Below are positions 26,648 to 35,359 of a stretch of 50,545 bases of DNA, piece by piece. A model generated the notes under the pieces. That model was not told where the DNA came from. It worked only from the letters and a program-made list of their open reading frames with translations, and made no database searches. This DNA is from Oceanospirillum beijerinckii DSM 7166 (GTDB taxonomy: Bacteria; Pseudomonadota; Gammaproteobacteria; Pseudomonadales; Halomonadaceae). Position numbers and translations under genes: made by a program. Numbering within the stretch: position 1 is the first letter of the stretch; the number at the start of each line of letters is the position of its first letter. The stretch is taken from contig NZ_AULT01000048.1 of the NCBI RefSeq assembly GCF_000422425.1, positions 1-50,545 of the forward strand, given 5' to 3'.

Positions 26648-27742
26648 TTGTTTAGTTTCTTACACAGCAAAAAACAGAGCATGCTGGGTTTGGACATCAG
26701 CAGTTCATCAGTCAAACTTCTGGAGCTCAGCAGCCATAACGGCCACCTGAAGGTTGAGAGCTATGGCATAGCCCCCTTGCCGCCACAGGCTATTGCTGAG
26801 CGCAAAATCCAGCAACCTGAACAGGTTGGCATCGCCATAAAAAAACTGGTTGAGCTGGCACAGCCCAGCACCCGCCATACGGTCTCTGCCGTTTCAGGAG
26901 CCTCTGTGGTTACCCGCAAGATTCAGATGCCCGCTCACTTAACATCTGATGAGCTGGAACTCCAAATCATGGTAGAAGCCGATCAGTTCATTCCTTTTTC
27001 CCTCAACGAGGTGGCGATAGATTTTGAGATTTTAGGCCCCGTAGAGGAACGCCCCGATAAGAACCATGTTCTGTTGGTGGCCTGCCGCCGGGAAACAGTG
27101 GAAGACCTACAGGAGGCTCTGCATTTTGGAGGCTTAATTCCTAAAGCAGTAGACATCGAAAGCTACGCCATTGAACGGGTAGTCTCTTCAATTGATCCAC
27201 AGGGAGCGAAAGCAATAAAACCACAAAAGGGTGTAACCGATCGAAAACCTCTGATAGCCGTGGTTGATATCGGTACCACCATGACGAACCTTAGCATTTT
27301 GCATCAAGGGGAAATAATCTATAGCCGCGATCAGCTCTTTGGTGGCAAGCAACTGACTGAAGAGATTATGCGCCATTATAAAATGAGTTATGGCGAAGCC
27401 ATTTTGGCAAAGAAAAAAGGTGGATTACCAGAAGACTACAATAAAAAACTACTCCAGCCTTTTCAGCAAGCATCGCTTCAGCAGATCACCCGTTCACTTC
27501 AGTTATTTTACTCTTCCAGCGCGTATAACAATGTCGACTACCTGTTACTGACCGGTGGCAGCTCAGCCACACGAGGACTCTCTAGCGTTGTTCATCACGC
27601 TTTAGGCATCCCCTGTAGCGTTGCTAACCCTTTTGCAAATACGTCCATCAACACAAAAATTGATCCTGAAGCTCTAAACAATGATGCCCCTGCACTCTTG
27701 GTTGCTTTTGGCCTTGCCATGAGGAATCTGGTCGATGCCTAA
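26648..27742 (+). CDS. pilM: Type IV pilus assembly protein PilM
   Basis: Actin-like cytoplasmic protein that binds the N-terminus of PilN and links the pilus alignment complex to the motor. The 364-residue protein shows LGLDISSSSVKLLEL, the phosphate-binding IAVVDIGTTMTNLSIL and LLLTGGSSATRGLSSVVHHALG. The start is TTG at 26648, 7 nt after AAGGA; an upstream in-frame TTG at 26627 has no ribosome site. It overlaps pilN by 8 bp and heads pilMNOPQ. Confidence 0.95.
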   Translation: MFSFLHSKKQSMLGLDISSSSVKLLELSSHNGHLKVESYGIAPLPPQAIAERKIQQPEQVGIAIKKLVELAQPSTRHTVSAVSGASVVTRKIQMPAHLTSDELELQIMVEADQFIPFSLNEVAIDFEILGPVEERPDKNHVLLVACRRETVEDLQEALHFGGLIPKAVDIESYAIERVVSSIDPQGAKAIKPQKGVTDRKPLIAVVDIGTTMTNLSILHQGEIIYSRDQLFGGKQLTEEIMRHYKMSYGEAILAKKKGGLPEDYNKKLLQPFQQASLQQITRSLQLFYSSSAYNNVDYLLLTGGSSATRGLSSVVHHALGIPCSVANPFANTSINTKIDPEALNNDAPALLVAFGLAMRNLVDA

Positions 27743-28295
27743 CATCAACCTTCTCCCATGGCGGGAAGAGCTGCGCCAACAGCGCCAGACTCTTTTTTTG
27801 CGACTCTCTCTACTGGTAGTTCTGTGTGCAGGATTATTGGTACTTGCCTATGGCTTAATGATTAACCACCAGATTGATCATCAGTCTGCCCGCAACCGTG
27901 TAATCCAGCTGGGTATAGAAAACCTCAATCGGGACATTCAGGAAGTGCAGACATTACAGACACAAAGGGAGAAATTGCTGGATTGGGTGCAGATCATTCA
28001 GAATCTACAGGCAGATCGAGGCAACATGGTCCATATCGTCAACAACCTGGCACAAGCCAGCATCGATTCCCTCTACCTGACTCAAGTCAGTAAAATCGGC
28101 AATGAGATTCAAATCACCGGCAAAGCAAAGAATAACCGAGAAATATCCAGCTTGATGCGCCATCTGGCACGTTCCACCTCTTTCGATGACCCCGTACTCA
28201 CCGACGTTAACAGCAGTCAGAATAAACAAGGGTTTAGTCGCTTCACTCTGCTGGTCAACCTGGCTCCTAACTCTTTTACAGAGAAGACACCATGA
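27735..28295 (+). CDS. pilN: Type IV pilus inner-membrane protein PilN
   Basis: Bitopic protein of the alignment subcomplex. It begins with the PilM-binding motif INLLPWREELR (residues 3-13), then a membrane helix (about 23-43) and a periplasmic coiled-coil plus ferredoxin-like domain. The 186-residue length is normal. It overlaps pilM by 8 bp and pilO by 4 bp (ATGA), showing tight translational coupling. Confidence 0.95.
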   Translation: MPNINLLPWREELRQQRQTLFLRLSLLVVLCAGLLVLAYGLMINHQIDHQSARNRVIQLGIENLNRDIQEVQTLQTQREKLLDWVQIIQNLQADRGNMVHIVNNLAQASIDSLYLTQVSKIGNEIQITGKAKNNREISSLMRHLARSTSFDDPVLTDVNSSQNKQGFSRFTLLVNLAPNSFTEKTP

Positions 28296-28978
28296 AGTCA
28301 TTACAGAGGGACTCACAGCTCTGGGATAAGCTAAAAAACAAGATAGTAAATATTGACCTGGCAGAGATCGATTTTAAAAACGCCGGTTCCTGGCCCCGCC
28401 CTGGTCGCTTCCTTACACTGATAACGATCTTTACTCTGACTTTGATTCTGGGCTATCAGCTCTATATCAAACCATTGGAACACCAATATCAACAGACTAA
28501 GGCCCTAGAAAAGCAACTGATACAAGCTTATGAGATAAAAGCCTTACAGGGGGCTAATTTAATCGCTTATCGCCAGCAGATGTCTGAGATTCAGCAACTG
28601 ATTAAAACGCTTTCCAGCCAGCTCCCCGATGACAACGCTATCCCCGAATTAATTGAACAGATTGGCGAACTGGCGCAAAACAATCGCGTCGAAATCCAAT
28701 CACTCAAACTCCAACCTATTAAAGATAATAAAATTTACCTGGCTCAACCCATCGATTTAGAGATTTCGGGTAGTTTTCACAATCTAAGCCTATTTGTTGC
28801 CAGTATTACAGGGCTACAACGAATTGTTACACTGCACGACTTTAGTCTTAAACCTGATACTAAACTGCTTAATCTACGCATACAGGCTATGACCTACCAC
28901 AATAAAAAAACCGTTCAAACCGGGAATAATGGTAGCGACTTTGGAGATAAAAACCACTCTGCAGATAAAAAGGACTAA
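28292..28978 (+). CDS. pilO: Type IV pilus inner-membrane protein PilO
   Basis: Partner of PilN in the periplasmic alignment complex. The 228-residue protein has a cytoplasmic N-terminus, one membrane helix (FLTLITIFTLTLILGYQLY, about 44-62), a coiled coil and a ferredoxin-like periplasmic domain (IPELIEQIGELAQNNRVEIQSLKLQP). The C-terminal 20 residues are Lys/Asp/Asn-rich. Its start overlaps the pilN stop. Confidence 0.94.
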   Translation: MKSLQRDSQLWDKLKNKIVNIDLAEIDFKNAGSWPRPGRFLTLITIFTLTLILGYQLYIKPLEHQYQQTKALEKQLIQAYEIKALQGANLIAYRQQMSEIQQLIKTLSSQLPDDNAIPELIEQIGELAQNNRVEIQSLKLQPIKDNKIYLAQPIDLEISGSFHNLSLFVASITGLQRIVTLHDFSLKPDTKLLNLRIQAMTYHNKKTVQTGNNGSDFGDKNHSADKKD

Positions 28979-28987
28979 GGGTGCGCG

Positions 28988-29521
28988 ATGAAGTGTTTGG
29001 CTCCTCTACTGCTGTTGACCTCCGTTTTGCTCAGTGCGTGCAATGGTACTGATGACATAGAAGCACTTAACGCCCAGTTACTGCAGATTAAATCCAGATC
29101 TTCTGGTGATATCTCACCATTGCCGGAGATGGATGTTTATTCTCCTATCAGTTACACCGGCAGTAATCTACGCAGCCCTTTTCGCTCAAAGGAGGACGAT
29201 TTCGATGATGATAATAAAGCAACCGCCGACAGTGCACTGGCTCCAAACTTCACCCGTGAGAAGACCTCTTTGGAGTTAATACCATTTGAACGTCTTTCCA
29301 TGGTTGGCAGTATACAGTTTGACAACGACAAACATCCCTCAGCATTGATTGATGACGGGCACGGACAAGTCCATAAAATCACAATACATGATTTTTTAGG
29401 GCAAAATTTCGGCAAGGTAGCCGACGTTAGCCATGAGAAGGTCATTATAGAAGAGACAGTGCAGGATGAGCTCGGTAACTGGGTCAAACGCACCAGACAG
29501 TTAACGCTACGATTCAATTAG
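28988..29521 (+). CDS. pilP: Type IV pilus lipoprotein PilP
   Basis: Inner-membrane lipoprotein bridging PilNO and the PilQ secretin. It has a lipoprotein signal with lipobox LLSAC (Cys18), an unstructured linker and a C-terminal beta domain (LRSPF ... GSIQFDNDKHPSALIDDGHGQVHKI). The 177-residue length is normal. It lies 9 bp after pilO and 7 bp before pilQ. Confidence 0.94.
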   Translation: MKCLAPLLLLTSVLLSACNGTDDIEALNAQLLQIKSRSSGDISPLPEMDVYSPISYTGSNLRSPFRSKEDDFDDDNKATADSALAPNFTREKTSLELIPFERLSMVGSIQFDNDKHPSALIDDGHGQVHKITIHDFLGQNFGKVADVSHEKVIIEETVQDELGNWVKRTRQLTLRFN

Positions 29522-29528
29522 GATTAGC

Positions 29529-31592
29529 ATGTCAACATCCTTTACGCCGCCAAGAGCAATATCTCGAACACTGATAAAATCCTGTGCTCTATTCGTATTA
29601 TGCCTGTCACTGCCTACTGTTCACGCCAAAAACGCTGTTTTAAAGAACATCGAACTCCATAATACCAAAGAGCATCAGACCGAAATCATTCTGCAACTGG
29701 ACAAACCTCCCGCAAAAATCCTGACCTACCAATTGGATAACCCCAGCCGCCTGGTGATTGATCTGCTTAATACTCAGAACCAGCTGCCACAGCGCTATTT
29801 CCATTACAACCAGGCTCAGGTAAAAACAATCTCAGGTGCACAAGCCAATGGCCGTACTCGCCTGGTACTCGACCTGAACGCCCCCACCTCATTTCGCAGC
29901 AAAGTGATTAAAAATCAGGTCCGCATTAATCTGGGGGATCTGCAACCGTCCCATCAAGCCAACTCAACTGTTGCCCTAACCTCATCTCAAACGGCTTTAT
30001 CACCCCGTATACAGGATATCGATTTTCGTCGCGGCAAGGATAACAAGGGGCTATTAACCCTCAAACTGGATCAGCCTGACAGCGCTTTTATGCTGCGGGA
30101 AACAGCCAAAGGAAAGCTGGAACTAAAACTGGCCAATATTTACCTCCCTCCAGCTCTCAGGCGCACCCTTGATGTGAAAGATTTTTCAACCCCTGTGCAA
30201 CAAATACGGGTACAGCAAAGCAGGGAAAACACCTTGCTAGTTCTGGACCTGGAAGGGAGCTATAACTACATAGCCTATCAAACTGGCCGTCAACTGACCC
30301 TGGAGATCAAACCCGTCAACGAAGAGGATAAAAATCGGGAACGGCAGAAAAAATTTCCTTATACCGGCAAGAAGCTGACACTTAACTTTCAGAACATCGA
30401 TATTCGTGCAGTTTTACAGATCATCGCTGAAACAACCAACCTAAACCTGGTTACCAGCGATAGTGTCAGCGGCAATGTCACGCTGCATTTGGAGCAAGTA
30501 CCGTGGGATCAGGCGCTACAGCTGGTAATGGACAGTAAAGGCTTGGCTAGCCGCAGAACAGGCAACGTTCTTTTAGTTGCTCCTGCAGAAGAGCTTGCGG
30601 AACGGGAACGCCAAGAACTGAAAGCCAATTTAGACACACAGGAACTGGCTGAGCTGGAATCGGAGTTTATCCAGATCCAATACGCCAAAGCCTCTGAGAT
30701 TGCGACCATTCTAAACGGTGTAGACAATCATGGTGGGCTTCTGTCAAAGCGGGGCCGGGCCCTGGTGGATGAACGCACCAATACCATTTTGGTTCAGGAT
30801 GTGGCCAGCTCCCTGTTAAAGATTCAAAGCGCCATCAGAAAACTGGATATTCCCATTCAGCAGGTATTAATTGAAGCGCGCATCGTCAGTGCTCGCAGCA
30901 ATATTGGTAACGAGCTAGGTATACGCTGGGGCGGTGGGAGCAGTGCTGCCATTGATACCGGTATTAAAACGATTGGCGAAAATGGTTTAACCGTTGACTT
31001 GGGTGTACGCAGTGGCAGCTCCTTCAATTTTAACCCCAGCAGCGGTAGCTTTGCTCTGGGTTACGCGGATTCCAGCATTTTGGTAGATATGGAACTGGCA
31101 GCATTAGCCAGTGAAGGTAAAGGAGAGATTATTTCTCAACCCAAGGTAATCACTGCCAACAAACGTAAAGCGATTATAAGATCTGGTAAACAGATCCCTT
31201 ATCGTGAAGAGTCCTCCTCGGGTGGCACCAAGATCGCTTTTAAGGATGCTGTACTTTCACTTGAGGTTACACCTCAAATCACCCCTGATGCCCATATCAT
31301 CATGGATTTGAAAATTACTCAGGATGCATTGGGTAATCAGGAATTTGATGGAGCCCCCGCGATTGATACCAGTGCCATCGAAACTCAGGTTTTAGTTAAT
31401 GATGGTGAAACTATCGTCTTAGGCGGTATTTACACCTCCGAATCCATCGCGCAAAATTTCAAAGTTCCACTCCTGGGTGATCTGCCCCTTTTAGGAAATC
31501 TGTTTAAGCGTTCCGAAAAGTCTCAGGAAAAAGTAGAATTACTGATATTTATTACACCGAGGCTGATTGAAGACAGTGTCAGCCTGAACTGA
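29529..31592 (+). CDS. pilQ: Type IV pilus secretin PilQ
   Basis: Outer-membrane secretin through which the pilus passes. The 687-residue precursor has a signal peptide ending near VHA (about 33), two AMIN domains (about 38-125 and 155-255) that bind peptidoglycan, an STN/N0 domain (LNFQNIDIRAVLQIIAETTNLN), an N1 domain, and the secretin core (VLIEARIVSARSNIGNELGIRWG ... VPLLGDLPLLGNLFKR). It is the last pil gene; aroK follows after 24 bp. Confidence 0.96.
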   Translation: MSTSFTPPRAISRTLIKSCALFVLCLSLPTVHAKNAVLKNIELHNTKEHQTEIILQLDKPPAKILTYQLDNPSRLVIDLLNTQNQLPQRYFHYNQAQVKTISGAQANGRTRLVLDLNAPTSFRSKVIKNQVRINLGDLQPSHQANSTVALTSSQTALSPRIQDIDFRRGKDNKGLLTLKLDQPDSAFMLRETAKGKLELKLANIYLPPALRRTLDVKDFSTPVQQIRVQQSRENTLLVLDLEGSYNYIAYQTGRQLTLEIKPVNEEDKNRERQKKFPYTGKKLTLNFQNIDIRAVLQIIAETTNLNLVTSDSVSGNVTLHLEQVPWDQALQLVMDSKGLASRRTGNVLLVAPAEELAERERQELKANLDTQELAELESEFIQIQYAKASEIATILNGVDNHGGLLSKRGRALVDERTNTILVQDVASSLLKIQSAIRKLDIPIQQVLIEARIVSARSNIGNELGIRWGGGSSAAIDTGIKTIGENGLTVDLGVRSGSSFNFNPSSGSFALGYADSSILVDMELAALASEGKGEIISQPKVITANKRKAIIRSGKQIPYREESSSGGTKIAFKDAVLSLEVTPQITPDAHIIMDLKITQDALGNQEFDGAPAIDTSAIETQVLVNDGETIVLGGIYTSESIAQNFKVPLLGDLPLLGNLFKRSEKSQEKVELLIFITPRLIEDSVSLN

Positions 31593-31616
31593 CATGACTT
31601 TTCTACACGAAACTAC

Positions 31617-32138
31617 ATGCACTATAACCATAATATTGTTCTAGTCGGCCCTATGGGCGCTGGGAAAAGCACCATAGGTCGTTTACTGGCGGCAGAGCTT
31701 GGCTTGGAATTTTTTGACTCTGATCGGGAAATTGAAGCCCGAAGCGGCGCCAATATACCCTGGATCTTTGATGTGGAAGGCGAAGACGGCTTCCGTAAAC
31801 GCGAGATACAGACCATTGCCGAGCTACTGGAAAGCCCAACTCCGATTCTATTAGCCACCGGAGGTGGCGCTATCACCCGAAAGGAAAACCGCGAACTGAT
31901 GTGCCAGAAAAGCATGGTAGTTTACCTGCACACCTCTGTTGAACAACAGTTACAACGCACGGCTAAAGATAAAAACCGTCCCTTGCTGCAAAATGATAAC
32001 CCCGGCGCTATCCTGCAGTCCCTATTTGAAGTTCGCCACCCTCTCTATCAGGAGTGTGCCGATATTGTGATTAAAACTGACCGCCAATCTCCCAAAAGCG
32101 TGGTCCGTACCATTATAAAGAAATTAAAGGCCCTGTGA
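31617..32138 (+). CDS. aroK: Shikimate kinase
   Basis: Phosphorylates shikimate in aromatic amino-acid synthesis. The 173-residue protein shows Walker [17 protein letters not shown], the shikimate-binding DSDREIE and GGGAITR segments, and the lid arginine region ([11 protein letters not shown]). No strong ribosome site precedes the ATG, so translation may depend on coupling with pilQ. It lies in the conserved pilQ-aroK-aroB run. Confidence 0.95.
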   Translation: MHYNHNIVLVGPMGAGKSTIGRLLAAELGLEFFDSDREIEARSGANIPWIFDVEGEDGFRKREIQTIAELLESPTPILLATGGGAITRKENRELMCQKSMVVYLHTSVEQQLQRTAKDKNRPLLQNDNPGAILQSLFEVRHPLYQECADIVIKTDRQSPKSVVRTIIKKLKAL

Positions 32139-32145
32139 GCACCCT

Positions 32146-33243
32146 ATGAAACAGATACTGAATGTTGACCTTGGCGAACGCAGCTACCCCATCCATATTG
32201 GCCCAAACCTGCTGAACCAGGCAGACCTGTTACGCCCTCATATTAAAGGGCGCCAGGTGATGATTGTTAGCAATACCACGGTCGCACCTCTGTATCTGGA
32301 CACGTTAAAAAATACTCTGGGCACTGACTATCAGGTTGCTGAGGTCATTTTGCCAGACGGCGAGCAGTATAAAACACTGGACAGCGTCAACCTGATTTTT
32401 GATGCTCTGCTGGAAAACCGCTTTAACCGCACCTGCACCCTGATCGCCCTCGGAGGAGGCGTGATTGGTGATATGACAGGCTTTGCTGCCGCCAGCTATC
32501 AACGTGGCGTCGACTTTATTCAGGTGCCAACAACTCTGCTGTCTCAGGTGGATTCATCTGTCGGTGGTAAAACCGGTGTAAACCATCCACTGGGCAAAAA
32601 TATGATCGGTGCCTTCTGGCAGCCCAATGTGGTGCTGATCGATACCCAAGTATTGAATACGCTGCCTGAACGTGAACTATCTGCCGGTATTGCCGAAGTA
32701 ATCAAGTATGGCCTGATCCGTGATTCCGGTTTTTTCACCTGGCTTGAAGACAACATGTCTACTCTGATGCAGCGCGAACCTGCTGCTCTCACTGAGGCGA
32801 TCTATCGTTCCTGTCAGAATAAAGCAGAAGTGGTCGCAGAAGATGAAAAAGAGGGCGGTGTACGCGCCACTCTGAATCTGGGCCACACGTTTGGCCATGC
32901 CATTGAAACAGAACAGGGTTACGGCAACTGGCTGCATGGTGAGGCCGTGGCAACGGGCATGCTAATGGCCGCCGATTTGTCATTGCGTGAGGGCTGGATC
33001 AGCGCAGAGGATTGCCAGCGTATCCGCGCTATCCTGTTAGCCGGAGAGTTACCTATCGTGCCACCTGCTAATATGAGCGCCGACACCTTTATGCAACATA
33101 TGATGGTGGACAAAAAGGTACTGGATGGTAACTTGCGCCTGGTGCTACTGGAGCGACTGGGCAATGCGATTGTCACTAGCGAGTTTTCAGAGATCCATCT
33201 GCAAGAGTGTCTTGCAGCCGGTGAAAATCTGGGACAAATTTGA
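32146..33243 (+). CDS. aroB: 3-dehydroquinate synthase
   Basis: NAD-dependent enzyme converting DAHP to 3-dehydroquinate. The 365-residue protein has the nucleotide-binding [18 protein letters not shown], the active-site [20 protein letters not shown] and the zinc-ligand histidines in [11 protein letters not shown] and [11 protein letters not shown]. It begins 7 bp after aroK and is followed by the DamX-like gene. Confidence 0.97.
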   Translation: MKQILNVDLGERSYPIHIGPNLLNQADLLRPHIKGRQVMIVSNTTVAPLYLDTLKNTLGTDYQVAEVILPDGEQYKTLDSVNLIFDALLENRFNRTCTLIALGGGVIGDMTGFAAASYQRGVDFIQVPTTLLSQVDSSVGGKTGVNHPLGKNMIGAFWQPNVVLIDTQVLNTLPERELSAGIAEVIKYGLIRDSGFFTWLEDNMSTLMQREPAALTEAIYRSCQNKAEVVAEDEKEGGVRATLNLGHTFGHAIETEQGYGNWLHGEAVATGMLMAADLSLREGWISAEDCQRIRAILLAGELPIVPPANMSADTFMQHMMVDKKVLDGNLRLVLLERLGNAIVTSEFSEIHLQECLAAGENLGQI

Positions 33244-33378
33244 TCACCAAGGCTTCCAGAAGCGACTAGAAGACCCTATCATCAGTATCTTGAAAATGTT
33301 AGCTTACACTGCTTGTAATTCAGTTACTGGATTGGGCAATTTATGTTCGGAAATAACAGTCATAATAAGGATTCAGGT

Positions 33379-35079
33379 ATGAGCGGAGACAACTTCTCCT
33401 TTACCCCAACCAACCCTTCGGTCACTGACGGCGTGGTTGAAGGATCACTGTTCTTTCCAGCTCAACAGCATACCCGGGTTATTGAACTGGTAGGGCACCT
33501 TTGTCGTTACAGCAATCTAATGCTTACCATTACCGGAGCACAGGGTTCCGGTAAGAGTTTGCTGAAGAATAAGATTCTGGACTCTCTGGACGCGGGTGTT
33601 CAGGTGTGCAACCTGAATGTCGATGCTATTATCCAGGCACAACCCTTCCTGAATGTGCTGTGTCAAACGCTCAATGTCAGCCTGGATAACACATCAGATC
33701 TCAATCAATACCTGATTCGCCTAAAGCAGTACTTTTATCAGCAACAGAAAGATGGCAATGCCTGCCTGATCGTCATTGATGATGCAGACAAACTTAGCAG
33801 TGAAACCCTTGAGATACTGGTTATTTTACTGTCAGATGATGACGATCTTAAACGCCCTCATGTACTGTTATTGGGCGACAATACGTTAATCGAAACACTG
33901 CAGGGCTCGCGCTTAAAAGAGCAGTTTAATGCCATTGGCCACCATCTGGCGCTGGAGCCTTTCGGCACAGAAGAAGCCTGGTCCTATCTGGATTATCGCA
34001 TTAATGCTGCAGGCCTGAGCGGACAGATCAGCGATCATCAAAAAGCCGATATTATTCGGGCTTCAGGTCGCATACCGGGGCAAATTAACCGCATGGCAAA
34101 CCTGGCCCTAAGTGATCCTGATGGCCTGAAAAAAATAGCAGCTATCACTACTAAAGCCAGTCCCGGTAAGAAGACCTCTAAAGCAGCCCCAACTGCGTCT
34201 ATGTCAGCCAGTGATTTTGTTGAGACACAAACTTCAGCAACACCGACATCTGGACTTAAAGCAGACAACGATACGAAGAAAGCCAGCAAGAAACGTAAGA
34301 GTAGCAACTTGCCGATCATGCATCTGGCCGCTTTAGCCATTGTTGCGTCTTTACTGGGAGTGGCCTTTCTTTACCAGGATGAAATCATGAAAGGTGGGGA
34401 GCCACAGGAAGAAACATCTGTTGCTGACAATACCCCTCTGACTGATCTTAATCGCCTGCAACGTCCAGCAGATGAAACTCTGGCAGAAGCGGAAAGCCTG
34501 AAACAGGATCAGGAAGCGGTCACTATTATCAAGCCTGTGTTCCCTCAGGAAGACGATCAGACAGCAGAGGAAAAACGCCAGGCTGATGCGGATCTACTCG
34601 CAGACAATAAACCGGCACCAACTCCAACAACGATAGCTACACCAGCAGAAAAACCTATAGCGCCAGCGGAAACAAGCAAGCCCTCTGTAGAGCAACCGAC
34701 GACTACAGCAGCTTCCGCACCAGAAAAGCCTCAAGTGGTAGCCAAGACAGAAACCAAGCCTACCGCGAAACCTGCCAGCCCATATAAACAGGAAGCGGCT
34801 CTGCTGAAACTGAGTAGCACTCAATACACATTACAGCTACTGGGGACACAGATTGAAAATAATGCTATCAACTTTATCAGCGGTCTGAACAGCAAAACAA
34901 ACGTACGCTACTTTGAAACCGTTTATAAAGAAAAACCGTGGTTTGTGGTGGTTTATGGTGAATTTACCAATCGCGACGCCGCTATCGCCAGTATTCCAAA
35001 CTTGCCTGCAGAGCTGAAAGACCGTAAGCCATGGGCCAGAAGTATCGCTAGCGTACAAGCCGATATCCGCAAAAAATAA
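33379..35079 (+). CDS. damX: DamX-like AAA ATPase with SPOR domain
   Basis: A predicted cell-division protein of 566 residues: an AAA ATPase domain (Walker A TGAQGSGKSLL, Walker B CLIVIDDADKL), a charged linker, one membrane helix (LAALAIVASLLGVAFLY, near 315-331), a long Pro/Thr/Glu-rich periplasmic linker, and a C-terminal SPOR domain (about 480-560: YTLQLLGTQIENNAINFI ... PWFVVVYGEFTNRDAAIASI). An in-frame ATG at 33343 has no ribosome site; ATG 33379 follows AAGGA at 7 nt. Position after aroB matches damX in E. coli and Pseudomonas, but no dam gene follows. E. coli DamX lacks a full AAA domain, so the symbol is by position and SPOR domain. Confidence 0.82.
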   Translation: MSGDNFSFTPTNPSVTDGVVEGSLFFPAQQHTRVIELVGHLCRYSNLMLTITGAQGSGKSLLKNKILDSLDAGVQVCNLNVDAIIQAQPFLNVLCQTLNVSLDNTSDLNQYLIRLKQYFYQQQKDGNACLIVIDDADKLSSETLEILVILLSDDDDLKRPHVLLLGDNTLIETLQGSRLKEQFNAIGHHLALEPFGTEEAWSYLDYRINAAGLSGQISDHQKADIIRASGRIPGQINRMANLALSDPDGLKKIAAITTKASPGKKTSKAAPTASMSASDFVETQTSATPTSGLKADNDTKKASKKRKSSNLPIMHLAALAIVASLLGVAFLYQDEIMKGGEPQEETSVADNTPLTDLNRLQRPADETLAEAESLKQDQEAVTIIKPVFPQEDDQTAEEKRQADADLLADNKPAPTPTTIATPAEKPIAPAETSKPSVEQPTTTAASAPEKPQVVAKTETKPTAKPASPYKQEAALLKLSSTQYTLQLLGTQIENNAINFISGLNSKTNVRYFETVYKEKPWFVVVYGEFTNRDAAIASIPNLPAELKDRKPWARSIASVQADIRKK

Positions 35080-35094
35080 TCTGATAAAAAAGCA

Positions 35095-35131
35095 TGATGG
35101 CATAATGTTTTCTCTAAACACTATGTCATCA
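35095..35131. repeat. Long hairpin downstream of the DamX-like gene
   Basis: 16-nt arms (35095-35110 and 35116-35131) pair except for one A-C mismatch and one G-U, around a 5-nt loop. On the gene strand it is followed by an A-run; a T-run is found only on the opposite strand. Confidence 0.6.
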
Positions 35132-35161
35132 GCAGAAAAAAACATTCACCACACCTCCAAC

Positions 35162-35180
35162 TTTAGTCTATTTGACTAAA
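35162..35180. promoter_or_regulatory. Candidate operator upstream of gltBD (TTTAGTC dyad)
   Basis: TTTAGTC and GACTAAA form a perfect 7-bp inverted repeat with a 5-nt spacer, about 30 bp upstream of the gltB -35 box. The regulator is unknown. Confidence 0.45.
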
Positions 35181-35209
35181 AATTAAATACTCACACAATA
35201 TTGCTGTAT

Positions 35210-35241
35210 TTGAGATTCTGCCTTCTCCTGTGTAGAATCTC
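35210..35241 (+). promoter_or_regulatory. gltBD promoter overlapped by an inverted repeat
   Basis: TTGAGA (35210-35215), a 17-nt spacer and TAGAAT (35233-35238), preceded by TG, make a good sigma70 promoter. GAGATTCT (35212-35219) and AGAATCTC (35234-35241) are perfect 8-bp inverted arms covering both boxes, so a repressor could block polymerase here. The gltB ATG is about 115 bp downstream. Confidence 0.6.
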
Positions 35242-35359
35242 TCTCCCTTTGCCTCATAAGAAAGCCCCTGTCAAACGGAAAAAGCGTATCGACACAAAAG
35301 AATAAGAAACAAGCTTCAGAGGCCATAACAACGATTTTGTACTAGCGAGAGTTAGCTTT

